From Pseudomonas agarici (GTDB lineage: Bacteria > Pseudomonadota > Gammaproteobacteria > Pseudomonadales > Pseudomonadaceae), in NCBI RefSeq assembly GCF_900109755.1, contig NZ_FOAR01000005.1, forward strand, positions 1 through 64,000: 64,000 nucleotides of DNA, written 5' to 3'. Under the pieces are notes generated by a model. The model was not told the DNA's origin. It ran no database searches and saw nothing but the letters and a program-made list of their open reading frames with translations. This document shows, one piece after another, positions 25,048 to 34,800 of this stretch; the first letter of the stretch is position 1, and each line of letters begins with the position of its first letter. A program made the position numbers and the translations under genes.

Positions 25048-26970
25048 ATGCTCAAAAGTCATTTTTTCGCACCTTTTGCCGGCTGCCTCCTAACAATCGC
25101 CTGTGGTCAAGCGTTTGCGGCTTCCTCCCCTTACTCCACCCTGGTCGTTTTCGGCGACAGCCTGGCCGACGCCGGCCAGTTTCCCGATGGCTCGGCGGGT
25201 TCGACCTTGCGATTTACCAACCGAACCGGCCCGACGTTCCAAGGGGATTTTGGCCTGGTGTCATCGACCTTGCTGGGTTCAAGGCTGGGCGTCGCGCCAA
25301 ATGACTTGAATGCCTCCACGTCTCCGGTTCGCGCCGCCCAAGGTTTGCCTGACGGCAATAACTGGGCGGTGGGCGGCTACCGTACCGACAATATCCTGGA
25401 CTCCATTACTTCTGTCTCCAATACGGCGATTCCGCCTGGTAGTCCAGGTGCTGGCACCGTACTGCGCACGCGCCAAGGGTATCTACCGGCAAACGGTGGG
25501 CGGGCCGACCCCAATGCGCTGTATTTTCTATCCGGTGGTGGTAATGACTTCCTACAGGGGCTGGTGCTCAATCCGGGTCAAGCGATTGCCGCTGGCGGAC
25601 GTCTGGCCGAAAGCGCCCAGACCCTGCAACAAGCCGGTGCGCGTTACATCATGGTGTGGATGCTGCCGGATCTGGGGCTTACACCGGCCCTCAATGGTAC
25701 CCCGCTGCAGGCAGCGACCTCAGCGTTGAGTAACGTGTTCAACCAGGCGCTGGTGCAGCGGTTATCGCAAATTGATGCCCAGATCATCCCATTGAATATC
25801 CCGCTACTGCTAAAAGAAACCTTTGCCGACCCGGCTCGCTTTGGCCTGGCCACCGGGCAAAATCTCACCGGGACCTGCTTCAGCGGTGATGAATGCACCG
25901 CCAATCCCATCTATGGCATCGGTGGTACTCATCCGGACCCGACCAAGCTGCTCTATAACGATTCGGTTCACCCCACCATCGCCGGGCAACAATTGATTGC
26001 CGACTACGCCTATTCGCTACTGGCAGCCCCGTGGGAAATCACCCTGCTGCCGGAAATGGCCCAAGGCACCCTGCGCGCTCATCAAGATGAACTGCGCAAC
26101 CAGTGGCAAGCCGACTGGGGTAATTGGCAGGCCGTAGGCCAATGGCGAGCAATTGTCGCCGCCGGTGGCCAACACCTGGACTTTGACGACCGGAGCAGCT
26201 CGGCCAGCGGTGACGGCAGCGGTTACAACCTGAATATCGGCGGCAGCTACCGGCTCAATGAAGCCTGGCGCGTCGGTGTAGCTGCCGGCTTCTACCGTCA
26301 GAAACTGGAGGCTGGCCCGAACGATTCGGACTACAAACTCAACAGCTACATGGGCACCGCGTTCGCCCAATACCAGCAAAACCACTGGTGGGCCGATGCC
26401 GCACTGACCGGCGGCAAGCTGGATTACGACAACCTCAAGCGCCGGTTCGCCCTGGGCGTCAGCGAAGGCAGTGAAAAAGGCGATACCGACGGCTGGCTGT
26501 GGGCCTTGAGCAGTCGCGTGGGTTATGACATTGCCCAACCGGGCAGCGAATGGCACCTATCGCCGTTCATCAGCGCCGACTATTCACGGGTCGAAGTCGA
26601 TGGTTACTCGGAAAAGGACGTGCGCTCCACCGCGTTGAACTACGACGACCAACAACGTGATTCCAGGCGCTTGGGCGTAGGCCTGCAAGGCAGCTACCGT
26701 ATCGCACCGCAAGCTCAGGTGTATGGCGAAGTGGCCCACGAGCATGAGTTTGAAAACGATGTCCAGCGGGTTAACATCGCGCTCAACAGCGTGCCAGGAA
26801 TCGACTTCAAGCTCGATGGCTATACGCCGCGTACCCATTCGGATCGCCTGAGTCTTGGGGTTAGCCAGCGGCTGACGAAGGAGCTGGTGCTGAGTGCAGC
26901 ATATAATGTGAGAAAGGATGACGGGTTGACCCAGCAAGCGGTCAATATGGGAATGAGCCTGGACTTCTGA
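25048..26970 (+). CDS. estA: Autotransporter esterase EstA
   Basis: 640 residues from the ATG at 25048 with GGAG seven bases upstream. Residues 1-24 are a Sec signal ending in QAFA. The passenger is a GDSL lipase: nucleophile Ser38 in [11 protein letters not shown], block [13 protein letters not shown], and the catalytic Asp/His in [11 protein letters not shown]. From about 340 onward the sequence becomes a beta-barrel autotransporter domain with alternating aromatic strands, ending in MSLDF with terminal Phe. It is surface displayed; P. aeruginosa EstA affects rhamnolipid, motility and biofilm. A long stem-loop follows the gene. Confidence 0.95.
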   Translation: MLKSHFFAPFAGCLLTIACGQAFAASSPYSTLVVFGDSLADAGQFPDGSAGSTLRFTNRTGPTFQGDFGLVSSTLLGSRLGVAPNDLNASTSPVRAAQGLPDGNNWAVGGYRTDNILDSITSVSNTAIPPGSPGAGTVLRTRQGYLPANGGRADPNALYFLSGGGNDFLQGLVLNPGQAIAAGGRLAESAQTLQQAGARYIMVWMLPDLGLTPALNGTPLQAATSALSNVFNQALVQRLSQIDAQIIPLNIPLLLKETFADPARFGLATGQNLTGTCFSGDECTANPIYGIGGTHPDPTKLLYNDSVHPTIAGQQLIADYAYSLLAAPWEITLLPEMAQGTLRAHQDELRNQWQADWGNWQAVGQWRAIVAAGGQHLDFDDRSSSASGDGSGYNLNIGGSYRLNEAWRVGVAAGFYRQKLEAGPNDSDYKLNSYMGTAFAQYQQNHWWADAALTGGKLDYDNLKRRFALGVSEGSEKGDTDGWLWALSSRVGYDIAQPGSEWHLSPFISADYSRVEVDGYSEKDVRSTALNYDDQQRDSRRLGVGLQGSYRIAPQAQVYGEVAHEHEFENDVQRVNIALNSVPGIDFKLDGYTPRTHSDRLSLGVSQRLTKELVLSAAYNVRKDDGLTQQAVNMGMSLDF

Positions 26971-26992
26971 CGCAGTTATAAGACCCAGTGAG

Positions 26993-27059
26993 AAACCAAT
27001 GCAGGAGGGTTCCATAGTTGAGGAGTTATCCTCAACGCTTCTGCGCCTGACATTGGTTT
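26993..27059 (+). repeat. Long stem-loop downstream of estA
   Basis: Outer arms AAACCAATG (26993-27001) and CATTGGTTT (27051-27059) pair perfectly, extended by CAGG opposite CCTG. An inner perfect hairpin, GTTGAGGA (27017-27024) with TCCTCAAC (27029-27036), sits at the tip. It begins 23 bases after the estA stop and could terminate or protect the transcript, or be a small mobile repeat. Confidence 0.6.
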
Positions 27060-27460
27060 TGTTCTCCAGTACCTCGGAGACTATCCCCGCCTGTTATTTC
27101 TGCTGAAACTCTCCCTATGTCGCTATTCAACTGGCAGCCATTGCGGCATTCTAGTTTTCTGGCGTTTATCGGCTATCTCTACGACCTCAACCTAATAGGG
27201 CGAAGGCTTCGCGTAGGATTTTTTCTGTGTTCTCTATGGCGCCCGAATGGAAATGACCGACACCGATCAAGGAATTGCAGCGTTTACTGACCCGTTGTCA
27301 TTAGTTGTGCCAGAGATGAAAGGAGTAACACCGCGGAACGCTGTCGGGTGCGATCTGTCCGCATACATGTTTTCCTGGAGTGACCGGTTTGAATGCTTTT
27401 TGGAAGAACAGCGTGGTCCTGTGGTTTGTTAGTAAATGTTTCGTGTGCTTTTTTTCATAA
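27060..27460. other. Intergenic stretch between estA and the MvaT gene, no supported gene
   Basis: About 400 bases with somewhat lower GC. A weak hairpin, GCGAA/TTCGC near 27200-27212, is followed by ATTTTTT. A 61-codon plus-strand ORF at 27247-27432 has no recognisable features or ribosome site and was not called. Confidence 0.35.
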
Positions 27461-27486
27461 AAAAACCCTGCATGTGCAGGGTTTTT
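27461..27486 (-). terminator. Terminator of the MvaT-family gene
   Basis: AAAAACCCTGC and GCAGGGTTTTT flank a four-base loop, so the stem carries A- and T-tracts on both sides and can work in either direction. It lies 15 bases past the mvaT-like stop. Confidence 0.85.
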
Positions 27487-27500
27487 ATGGGGCATAGAAC

Positions 27501-27860
27501 TTAGCCGCGGAGCCAGGAGTCCACGGTGGCGGCACCGTATTGTTCCTTCCAGGCTTTGAGTCCGCGGTGATTACCGCCTTTGGTTTCGATCAGTTCGCCC
27601 GTATGCGGGTTCTGATAGACCTTGATCACGCGAGCGCGGCGCTGCTTGGGTGTCTGAGCGGACTTGGCGCTGGAAGCCTGAGGGTCGAGAATGGCATTAA
27701 CGTCCCGAAGGCTCTTGTTATAGCTCTTCATTAGGTCTTTAAGCTTTTTCTCGAACTCGATTTCCTTCTTGAGTCCGGCATCGTTTTTCAGGGCTTCCAG
27801 TTGAGCGAGTTGTTCTTGAAGGGCCTTTTCTGCGGCGCGAAATTCAGCGAGTCTGGACAA
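27501..27860 (-). CDS. MvaT/MvaU-family H-NS-like nucleoid protein
   Basis: 119 residues. The N-terminal half (about 1-60) is a charged coiled coil for oligomerisation (FRAAEKALQEQLAQLEALK, then KKEIEFEKKLKDLMKSYNKSLRDV). The C-terminal DNA-binding part has VYQNPHTGELIETKGGNHRGLKAWKEQYG, with the KGGNH loop that inserts in AT-rich minor grooves in MvaT. It silences horizontally acquired AT-rich DNA. Which of the several MvaT paralogues (MvaT, MvaU, MvaV) this is cannot be told by eye. Monocistronic with its own terminator. Confidence 0.93.
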   Translation of the reverse strand: MSRLAEFRAAEKALQEQLAQLEALKNDAGLKKEIEFEKKLKDLMKSYNKSLRDVNAILDPQASSAKSAQTPKQRRARVIKVYQNPHTGELIETKGGNHRGLKAWKEQYGAATVDSWLRG

Positions 27861-28115
27861 AATTTTTACTCCAATAGTTTATTCGGTTGCCATGAACCTA
27901 TAACAAAGAGACAAGCCATCGCTTACACTCGATCCACCAGGCACCGCCCACAACGACCTGACTACGTTGAATCATTATGTATAAATCCGAGGCTTTCCCG
28001 TCAATTTATTGCTGGCAGGAAAAGTGTAGTAGTTATCGGCCCAAGAGTAAATCATGGGATTAAAGTGGCACGGCGAAAGTGCGGGAGTTACCTGGCGCGG
28101 TTTTTCCATTGCTGA

Positions 28116-28425
28116 TCAACCGGCGTTTTGCTGCTTAAGACTGCCGATCAAGTCCGTGTTCGGCAACGCTTTTCCAAGCCGTTAACCCTGCAAGAAGTCG
28201 ATGCCGTGGGAAGTCAGGTAATCACGCTGTTCGGCGGTTTGCGCGCCTGCGCCAGCGATGCCTAGTTCCAGCTTGGTGCCAAAGTCATCGATTGCGATCA
28301 TCACCTGTCCGTGTAAATGTTCGAACAGTGGGTGAGTAATGGCGCTGGGGTCGATCAGCTCTCGCTCGACCCATTCCAGCACCAGCCTGAGCTGTCCCTG
28401 GACAAAGACTGCGTGTGCGGCCCTT
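28116..28425 (-). pseudogene. Decayed EAL (c-di-GMP phosphodiesterase) domain fragment
   Basis: The minus strand encodes LVLEWVERELIDPSAITHP, then MIAIDDFGT joined straight to AGAQTAEQRDYLTSHGIDFLQG. In intact EAL domains DDFGTG and AEGVETAEQ are separated by some 80-90 residues, so the middle, with its catalytic residues, is deleted. A stop replaces the Trp of the usual LQGWLFGKPLP, and RLGKALPNTDLIGSLKQQ continues in frame to a final TGA at 28116-28118. Upstream the frame closes near 28425. It cannot be a working phosphodiesterase. Confidence 0.75.
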
Positions 28426-28472
28426 GCTCAGGAATGGATGAAAAAGGAATACGGACAAAATTAGTTACGCCA

Positions 28473-28489
28473 TGTAGAATCAATTTACG
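28473..28489 (+). promoter_or_regulatory. TyrR/PhhR-like box candidate upstream of hpd
   Basis: TGTAGA and TTTACG separated by five bases resemble the PhhR/TyrR consensus TGTAAA-N6-TTTACA, with two mismatches and a spacer one base short. It lies about 160 bases before hpd, a gene PhhR controls in other pseudomonads. Confidence 0.3.
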
Positions 28490-28508
28490 CTTATAAGAAT
28501 AATGCCTT

Positions 28509-28628
28509 ATGAAGATATTCGGATTCAAACTGATCTACGGCGACTTTCTTGCCCGCAGCGTGCGGGGAATTTCCTGTGCTCCACCCATTGGCCTGCGCAT
28601 CGATAGCCACTCACTGATCGTTACTTGA
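28509..28628 (+). CDS. Candidate 39-residue ORF upstream of hpd
   Basis: A short frame starting MKIFGFKLIYGDFLARSV and ending with TGA 21 bases before the hpd ATG. Codon use looks normal for the region. No good Shine-Dalgarno was seen and no family is recognised. It could be a leader peptide of hpd, a remnant, or chance. Confidence 0.3.
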   Translation: MKIFGFKLIYGDFLARSVRGISCAPPIGLRIDSHSLIVT

Positions 28629-28649
28629 TTAATAGGATGAGGCACCACC

Positions 28650-29726
28650 ATGGCAGATATCTTCGAAAACCCAATGGGCCTGATGGGCTTTGAATTCATC
28701 GAATTCGCATCGCCAACCCCGAACACCCTGGAGCCGATCTTCGAGATCATGGGCTTCACCCGGGTCGCGACCCACCGCTCCAAGAACGTGCACCTGTACC
28801 GTCAGGGCGCAATCAATCTGATCCTCAACAACGAACCCCACAGCGTGGCCTCGTACTTCGCCGCCGAACATGGTCCGTCGGTGTGCGGCATGGCTTTTCG
28901 CGTGCAGAACGCGCAGAAATCCTACGCTCGCGCCCTGGAACTAGGTGCCCAGCCGATCCATATCGCCACCGGCCCGATGGAACTGAACCTACCGGCGATC
29001 AAGGGCATCGGCGGCGCGCCGTTGTACCTGATTGATCGTTATGGTGAAGGTAGTTCGATCTATGACATCGACTTCGTCTACCTCGACGGTGTCGACCGCC
29101 ACCCGACAGGTGCGGGCCTGAAGATCATCGACCATCTGACCCACAACGTCTATCGTGGGCGCATGGCCTACTGGGCGAAGTTCTACGAGACGCTGTTCAA
29201 TTTCCGCGAGCTCCGCTACTTCGATATCAAGGGCGAATACACCGGCCTGACGTCCAAGGCTATGACCGCTCCGGACGGCATGATCCGCATTCCGCTGAAC
29301 GAGGAGTCGTCCAGAGGGGCCGGGCAGATCGAAGAGTTTCTGATGCAGTTCAACGGTGAGGGTATCCAGCATGTTGCGTTCCTCACTGACGACCTGGTCA
29401 AGACTTGGGATCAATTGAAGGTGTTGGGCATGCGCTTCATGACCGCACCACCAGAAACCTACTATGAAATGCTCGAAGGCCGTTTGCCGAACCATGGCGA
29501 GCCGGTCGAGGAGCTGCAATCACGCGGCATTCTATTGGACGGATCCTCGCAAGAGGGCGACAAGCGTCTGCTGTTGCAGATCTTTTCGCAAACCTTGATG
29601 GGACCTGTGTTCTTCGAATTCATCCAGCGCAAGGGCGACGAAGGGTTTGGCGAAGGCAATTTCAAGGCGCTGTTCGAATCGATCGAGCGTGATCAGATTC
29701 TTCGAGGTGTGCTGACCACAAAGTGA
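28650..29726 (+). CDS. hpd: 4-Hydroxyphenylpyruvate dioxygenase
   Basis: 358 residues, the length of the P. fluorescens enzyme, and nearly identical in motif layout. The iron ligands are His162 in [10 protein letters not shown], the His in [11 protein letters not shown], and the Glu in [27 protein letters not shown] closes the active site. The enzyme converts 4-hydroxyphenylpyruvate to homogentisate in tyrosine breakdown, using Fe(II) and oxygen. It stands alone; hmg genes are not in the window. AATAGGATGAGGCACC precedes the ATG and a hairpin follows the stop. Confidence 0.97.
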   Translation: MADIFENPMGLMGFEFIEFASPTPNTLEPIFEIMGFTRVATHRSKNVHLYRQGAINLILNNEPHSVASYFAAEHGPSVCGMAFRVQNAQKSYARALELGAQPIHIATGPMELNLPAIKGIGGAPLYLIDRYGEGSSIYDIDFVYLDGVDRHPTGAGLKIIDHLTHNVYRGRMAYWAKFYETLFNFRELRYFDIKGEYTGLTSKAMTAPDGMIRIPLNEESSRGAGQIEEFLMQFNGEGIQHVAFLTDDLVKTWDQLKVLGMRFMTAPPETYYEMLEGRLPNHGEPVEELQSRGILLDGSSQEGDKRLLLQIFSQTLMGPVFFEFIQRKGDEGFGEGNFKALFESIERDQILRGVLTTK

Positions 29727-29739
29727 TGTGGACTTGTGT

Positions 29740-29771
29740 AGAGCGGGGCAATTTACAGGATTGCCCGCTCT
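29740..29771. terminator. Hairpin between convergent hpd and the DUF1345 gene
   Basis: AGAGCGGGGCAA (29740-29751) pairs with TTGCCCGCTCT (29761-29771) with one bulged G and a nine-base loop. It lies between two converging genes and probably ends one or both transcripts. Confidence 0.6.
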
Positions 29772-29773
29772 GC

Positions 29774-30415
29774 TCAGCCAAACAACCCCGCTGCAATATT
29801 GATCGAAAACCCCAAAATCGCTGCATTGAACACAAACCCGATCAGCGACTGCGCCAGCACCAGTCGGCGCAACGTCTTGGTCGCGACTCCGACATCCGAG
29901 GTTTGCACGGCCACGCTGATGGTGAATGAGAAGTACAAGAAGTCCCAGTAGTCCGGATGTTTCTCGCCATCGGCAAAACGCAAGGGCGGGTCCTGATCAT
30001 TTGAAACGTAAAACTGCCGCGCGTAATGTACGCTGAAAATCACCCCGATCAACAGCCACGAGCCCATCACCGTCAACCCGGTAAATCCGTAGCGCAACAA
30101 GCGGGTGTGTACCTCCAGATCCTTGCTACCTGCCAGCTCGAACGTAATCGCGGCCAGGCTGGCAATGGCTGCGATCGATCCGATCAGCAGCACCGTCCCG
30201 GCATTTTCGTCCTCACGCTCGACAAAGCGCCGCACGTCCTCGGGGCGGGAACGCACGGTCAGCCACAGCATCAGGATCAGGTAAGACCAGACGGCGGTGT
30301 TCCAACCAACGAGGACCTTGGTCAATACGGGGCTGATCGGTACCAGTGCGCCGACGGCGAGGCCGAAGAGGGTGGAGAGGGTCAGGCGTGGATGGGTTCG
30401 GGCGAGGTGGCGCAT
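29774..30415 (-). CDS. DUF1345 family membrane protein
   Basis: 213 residues from the ATG at 30415; an in-frame start at 30454 would add 13 polar residues. Five to six hydrophobic segments are visible, with the family blocks [14 protein letters not shown] after the second helix and [22 protein letters not shown] before the last pair of helices. This matches DUF1345 (PF07077), inner-membrane proteins of unknown function. The YFSFT...TSDV stretch resembles the pore-region sequence of two-helix ion channels, which may hint at ion transport; this is speculation. Confidence 0.88.
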   Translation of the reverse strand: MRHLARTHPRLTLSTLFGLAVGALVPISPVLTKVLVGWNTAVWSYLILMLWLTVRSRPEDVRRFVEREDENAGTVLLIGSIAAIASLAAITFELAGSKDLEVHTRLLRYGFTGLTVMGSWLLIGVIFSVHYARQFYVSNDQDPPLRFADGEKHPDYWDFLYFSFTISVAVQTSDVGVATKTLRRLVLAQSLIGFVFNAAILGFSINIAAGLFG

Positions 30416-30969
30416 AAAGGTACTCTGCTTGCTGGTATCAACGCACCTTAGCATGGCCCCCGCCCGGCGGAATTGTTACGCGCCTGCGCTGTAGGCGCGA
30501 AAGGCTCGGACTCCTGGTTCTGGTCACTCCCGCAGCCACTGGCCGGCGTCGCTGTTCCTCAGCATAACTGGCTATGACTTGTCACAGCGCCTCGGCCATG
30601 GATTTGAGGCATCCGAGCTTGAGCGAAGGAACGAGTTGTACAGACTACTAGTAGGCTTATTCGCATGGCCGTTTTGCGGACAAAAAGCCAAAATATTGGC
30701 ATATTTGTAAATGACTTCTAAAATTTAAAAAAATGACATATTATTGACGTTGGCTCAGTGATATCACACTATGGCATCGCGGATTGCTTGATTTTATTCA
30801 TTTTTTTTGACGCCAGCGTTCTGTAGGTTCCAGAGAAGGGCGATACGACCTTTGTAAAGAGGGCGGGCACTACAGGGAAGGTCAGTGATTGTGGCGTATA
30901 GCCATGAATTACTCCCCGAAAGTGCTAACTTGATGTTGGGATTGCGACGTTTTTTCTTTGGGATGATTT
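30416..30969 (+). promoter_or_regulatory. Long AT-rich leader and promoter region of the pel operon
   Basis: About 550 bases before pelX. The segment 30660-30820 is much richer in A and T than its surroundings and is the probable promoter and MvaT-type silencer target. Within it, GACATATTATTGAC at 30735-30748 matches 9 of 12 defined positions of the FleQ box GTCAAT-N2-ATTGAC, with a perfect right half. FleQ controls pel in P. aeruginosa. No gene is supported in the region. Confidence 0.45.
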
Positions 30970-31902
30970 ATGTCTGCCAAACGGATACTGGTAACAGGTG
31001 GGGCTGGCTTTATTGGTTCTCACCTTGTGGAAGCGCTGTTGGCCAAAGGTTATGTCGTTCAGGTTCTGGACGATCTCTCCACCGGCAAGGTGAGCAACCT
31101 GCCGATGGGCCATGCCTCCCTCAAGCTGGTGGTCGGCGATGTCGCCGATGCCGCCAACCTGGCTGAAGCCATGGAGGGTTGCGGCGCGGTGGTGCACCTG
31201 GCCGCGGTTGCGTCGGTGCAGGCCTCGGTCGAAGACCCGGTACATACCCACCAGAGCAATTTCATCGGCACTCTGCGAGTGTGCGAGGCCATGATCGCTG
31301 CTGGTATCCGTCGAGTGGTATTTGCCTCCAGTGCTGCGGTATACGGCAATAACGGGGAGGGCACCTCGATCAGCGAAGACACACCAAAATCCCCCCTCAC
31401 ACCCTATGCGACGGATAAGCTTGCCAGCGAGTACTACCTGGATTTTTATCGGCGTCAGCATGATCTGGAACCGGTCATCCTGCGCTTCTTCAATATATTC
31501 GGTCCTCGTCAGGATCCGTCCTCGCCGTACTCCGGGGTGATCAGCATTTTCAGCGAGCGGGCAAAAACCGCGCAGCCCATCACTGTTTTCGGCGATGGCG
31601 GGCAAACGCGCGATTTCGTCTATGTCGAAGACTTGGTGAAGATTCTCGTGCAGGGCCTCGAACGCCCGCAACCCACCCCGGATGCCACTAATGTCGGACT
31701 CAGTGGGGTGACCACGCTCAATGACCTGATTGTCGCGTTGGAGCAAATCAGTGGCCAGCCGCTGAAGGTGACTCATGCGCCTGCCCGTTCCGGGGACATC
31801 CGGCATTCCAAGGCTGACAATCGTCGTCTGTGCGAGCGTTTCGACCTTGGCACTCCCACCGTCATGGCGGATGGTTTAGCGCGACTTTATCGCAGTCTTT
31901 AG
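30970..31902 (+). CDS. pelX: PelX-type UDP-GlcNAc C4-epimerase (extended SDR)
   Basis: 310 residues. The N-terminal Rossmann fold has ILVTGGAGFIGSHL (GxxGxxG). The catalytic set is Ser in VFASSAAVYGN and Tyr/Lys in TPYATDKLASEYY. RFFNIFGPRQDP and GDGGQTRDFVYVEDLV are standard for UDP-sugar 4-epimerases. It is the first gene of the pel operon, 78 bases before pelA. P. protegens PelX occupies this place and interconverts UDP-GlcNAc and UDP-GalNAc, precursors of Pel. P. aeruginosa PAO1 lacks this gene in its pel operon. Confidence 0.85.
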   Translation: MSAKRILVTGGAGFIGSHLVEALLAKGYVVQVLDDLSTGKVSNLPMGHASLKLVVGDVADAANLAEAMEGCGAVVHLAAVASVQASVEDPVHTHQSNFIGTLRVCEAMIAAGIRRVVFASSAAVYGNNGEGTSISEDTPKSPLTPYATDKLASEYYLDFYRRQHDLEPVILRFFNIFGPRQDPSSPYSGVISIFSERAKTAQPITVFGDGGQTRDFVYVEDLVKILVQGLERPQPTPDATNVGLSGVTTLNDLIVALEQISGQPLKVTHAPARSGDIRHSKADNRRLCERFDLGTPTVMADGLARLYRSL

Positions 31903-31980
31903 TGTCATAGCCTTGCAGGCACCCGGTCGCGGATGTCGGAAGTCTGATGTTGTGCGGATTGATCTACTGAAGAGTAAGTT

Positions 31981-34800
31981 ATGGAAATCGAGTTTCGCGG
32001 AAAGGGTTTCTGCCGTGTCTGTATAGTGATACGGCGTTTGTTCACCGCGTTGGTGTTGTGTACGACTCATTCGGTCGTGCAAGCTGCGCCGATTGCTCCT
32101 GCCAGCGTCGGGTTCTGGTACGCCGAGCGGCCACCACTCGAAGAGTTGGCTCAGTTCGAATGGGCCGTGGTCGAACCCGGCCATATGACCAGCGCCGATG
32201 TTGCCACCTTGCGCCAACTCGGCAGCCAGCCCTTTGCCTATCTGTCGGTGGGCGAGTTCGATGGCGAGCGTATCGCCCTGGACAAGCAAGGCCTGAGTCA
32301 GGGGGCGAGCGCCACTCGTAACAAGGCGTGGGACAGCCAGGTCATGGATATCGCCACGCCGGCCTGGCGCGAACATCTGTTCCAACGCGCCAAGGCGTTG
32401 CAGGATCAAGGCTATGCCGGCCTGTTCCTCGATACCCTCGACAGCTTCCAACTGCTCCCCAAAGCCAAGCGCGAGCCGCAACGTGAAGCGTTGGCTGCGT
32501 TCCTGCGGGAGCTGCATAGCCGCCAGCCGAGCCTGAAGCTGTTCTTCAACCGTGGTTTCGAAGTGCTGGGCGAACTCGATGGCGTGGCTTCGGCCGTGGC
32601 CGTGGAATCGATCCATGCTGGTTGGGACGCCTCGAGCAAACGTTATCGACCAGTGTCCGAGGCAGACCGCAACTGGCTGGAAGGCGAACTCGAGCCGCTA
32701 CGGGCGAAGAGCATCCCGTTGGTGGCGATCGACTACCTGCCGTCCAACCGCCGTGAAGAAGCCCGCAAACTGGTCCGCCAATTGAGCCAGGAAGGCTTTA
32801 TCCCGGTGGTGACCACCGCGGACCTCAATACCCTGAGCATCAGCCGCGTGGAGGTGCAACCGCGTCGCATTGCCATGCTCTACGACCCGCGTGAAGGTGA
32901 GCTCTACGACCACGCCGGACACCGCATGTTGGGCGGCCTGCTCGAATACCTGGGTTATCGGGTGGATTACCTGGCGGTGGGCGACAGCCTGCCGGCGCAT
33001 GGCTTCGCCGGCCTATACGCTGGGGGGGTGGTGTGGATGACCAGCGGCCCGCCCGAGGACAGTCGTGCCTTTTATAGCTGGATCGGTAAGCGCCTGGATG
33101 AGCAGGTGCCCCTGGCGATCATGGCGGGTCTGCCAATCGAGGATCGGGCGCTGCTCAAGCGTCTGGGTCTGAACCCGGTAGCGCCAGGTGCTCGCGAGAG
33201 TCTGCATGTGCTGAGCCAGGACAAGACGTTGATCGGTGCCTTCGAGGCACCGGTAGTAGCGCGTAGCCGTGAACTGACCCGAGTGACACTGCTGCCTGAC
33301 GGACCTAAACCCGCGCTGCTGCTGGGTGATGACCAGGGCGGCAAGTTCGCCCCGGTGGTCACCGGCAACTGGGGTGGCATGGCCCTGGCGCCCTATGTGG
33401 TGGAAACCAACGTTGAGCGCAGCCGCTGGATTCTCGATCCGTTCGCCTTTATCCAAAAAGCCCTGCGCCTGCCTGTCCAACCGCGCCCGGACACCACCAC
33501 CGAGAACGGTCGGCGGATCGCCACGGTCCATATCGACGGCGACGGTTTCCCCTCCCGTGCAGAAGTGCGGGGCACACCGTATTCGGGGCGCCAGGTGCTG
33601 GATGACTACATTCGCCCCAACCCATTCCTGACCTCGGTGTCGATCATCGAAGGCGAAGTCGGACCCAAGGGTATGTCGCCGTTCCTGGCCAAGGAGCTTG
33701 AGCCGATCGCCCAAGAGATCTTTGCCGACCCCAAGGTCGAGGTTGCCAGCCACACCTACAGCCACCCGTTCTACATGCAGCCGGACAAGGCCAAACAGGA
33801 CGAGGATTTCCATGCCGAATACGGCCTGCGCCTGAATATCCCAGGTTACAAAACCCTGGATTACAAACGCGAAATCTTCGGTTCGCGAGACTATATCAAC
33901 AGCCGCCTGACTACCGCGAAGAAGCCGGTGAAGATGATCTTCTGGCCGGGCGATGCGTTGCCGAGCGCCGAAACCATCAAGATGGCCTACGACGCGGGGC
34001 TGAAAAACGTCAACGGCGGGCAGACCATTCTGACCAAGGCCAATCCATCGTTGACCGGCCTCTATCCGTTGCTACGACCCACTGAAGGCGGCTTGCAGTA
34101 CTACGCGCCGGTGATCAACGAGAACATGTACACCAATCTGTGGAAGGGTCCGTACTACGGTTTCCGCGATGTGATCGACACCTTTGAGCTGACCGATAGC
34201 CCACGCCGCCTGCGCGGCATCCACCTGTACTACCACTTCTATTCGGGCACCAAGCAGGCCTCGATCAAGACCATGACCCATATCTACCAATTCATGCGCG
34301 GCCAGCAGCCGCTGTCGTTGTGGATGAGCGACTACCTGGCTCGGGTCCACGGCTTGTACCAGGCCAGCCTGGCTCGCACCCTCGATGGTGACTGGCAGGT
34401 GCGCGGGATGGATGGCTTGCGCACCCTGCGTCTGGACCCGACGCTCGGCTGGCCGGATCTCACTCGCTCCGAGGGCGTGGCCGGCGTCCGCGATCTGCCC
34501 CAAGGCCGCTATGTGGCATTGAGCAGCGACCACGCGCTATTGGCCCTGCGACCGGAGCGTGACCCACGCCCGGCGCTTGAGCTGGCGAATATTCCCTTGC
34601 GGGACTGGCGTTATGTGAGCGACCGACAAGTGACGTTCTCCTTTGCGGGCGAATTCAATCTGCAATTCTCGGTACGCTCGGCCAGCGCCTGCCGGGTCGA
34701 GGTCCAGGGCCAACGTTACGCCGGCAAGGCTGAACAGGGCCTGTGGCATTTCCAACTTCCATTGAAGCAGGTGAGTGATGCCCAACTCCTCTGCAACTAA
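31981..34800 (+). CDS. pelA: Pel polysaccharide deacetylase/hydrolase PelA
   Basis: 939 residues with a signal peptide ending near VVQA (about residue 35). The N-terminal glycoside hydrolase domain (about 40-300) has VGFWYAERPP, FAYLSVGEFD, GYAGLFLDTLDSF and AVAVESIHAGW. A middle domain (about 300-500) precedes the deacetylase, whose metal-site motifs are HIDGDGFPSRAEV (about 518) and HTYSH (591-595). The C-terminus is beta-rich. In P. aeruginosa PelA is periplasmic, partly deacetylates Pel and cleaves it. Its end overlaps pelB by 23 bases. Confidence 0.96.
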   Translation: MEIEFRGKGFCRVCIVIRRLFTALVLCTTHSVVQAAPIAPASVGFWYAERPPLEELAQFEWAVVEPGHMTSADVATLRQLGSQPFAYLSVGEFDGERIALDKQGLSQGASATRNKAWDSQVMDIATPAWREHLFQRAKALQDQGYAGLFLDTLDSFQLLPKAKREPQREALAAFLRELHSRQPSLKLFFNRGFEVLGELDGVASAVAVESIHAGWDASSKRYRPVSEADRNWLEGELEPLRAKSIPLVAIDYLPSNRREEARKLVRQLSQEGFIPVVTTADLNTLSISRVEVQPRRIAMLYDPREGELYDHAGHRMLGGLLEYLGYRVDYLAVGDSLPAHGFAGLYAGGVVWMTSGPPEDSRAFYSWIGKRLDEQVPLAIMAGLPIEDRALLKRLGLNPVAPGARESLHVLSQDKTLIGAFEAPVVARSRELTRVTLLPDGPKPALLLGDDQGGKFAPVVTGNWGGMALAPYVVETNVERSRWILDPFAFIQKALRLPVQPRPDTTTENGRRIATVHIDGDGFPSRAEVRGTPYSGRQVLDDYIRPNPFLTSVSIIEGEVGPKGMSPFLAKELEPIAQEIFADPKVEVASHTYSHPFYMQPDKAKQDEDFHAEYGLRLNIPGYKTLDYKREIFGSRDYINSRLTTAKKPVKMIFWPGDALPSAETIKMAYDAGLKNVNGGQTILTKANPSLTGLYPLLRPTEGGLQYYAPVINENMYTNLWKGPYYGFRDVIDTFELTDSPRRLRGIHLYYHFYSGTKQASIKTMTHIYQFMRGQQPLSLWMSDYLARVHGLYQASLARTLDGDWQVRGMDGLRTLRLDPTLGWPDLTRSEGVAGVRDLPQGRYVALSSDHALLALRPERDPRPALELANIPLRDWRYVSDRQVTFSFAGEFNLQFSVRSASACRVEVQGQRYAGKAEQGLWHFQLPLKQVSDAQLLCN

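Noticed and set aside
27247..27432. A 61-codon plus-strand ORF before the MvaT terminator
   Set aside because: No Shine-Dalgarno, no family features; probably chance in an intergenic stretch.
30773..30790. TGGCATCGCGGATTGCTT as a sigma-54 promoter for the pel operon
   Set aside because: The GG and GC elements are 11 rather than 10 bases apart, which sigma-54 does not tolerate well.
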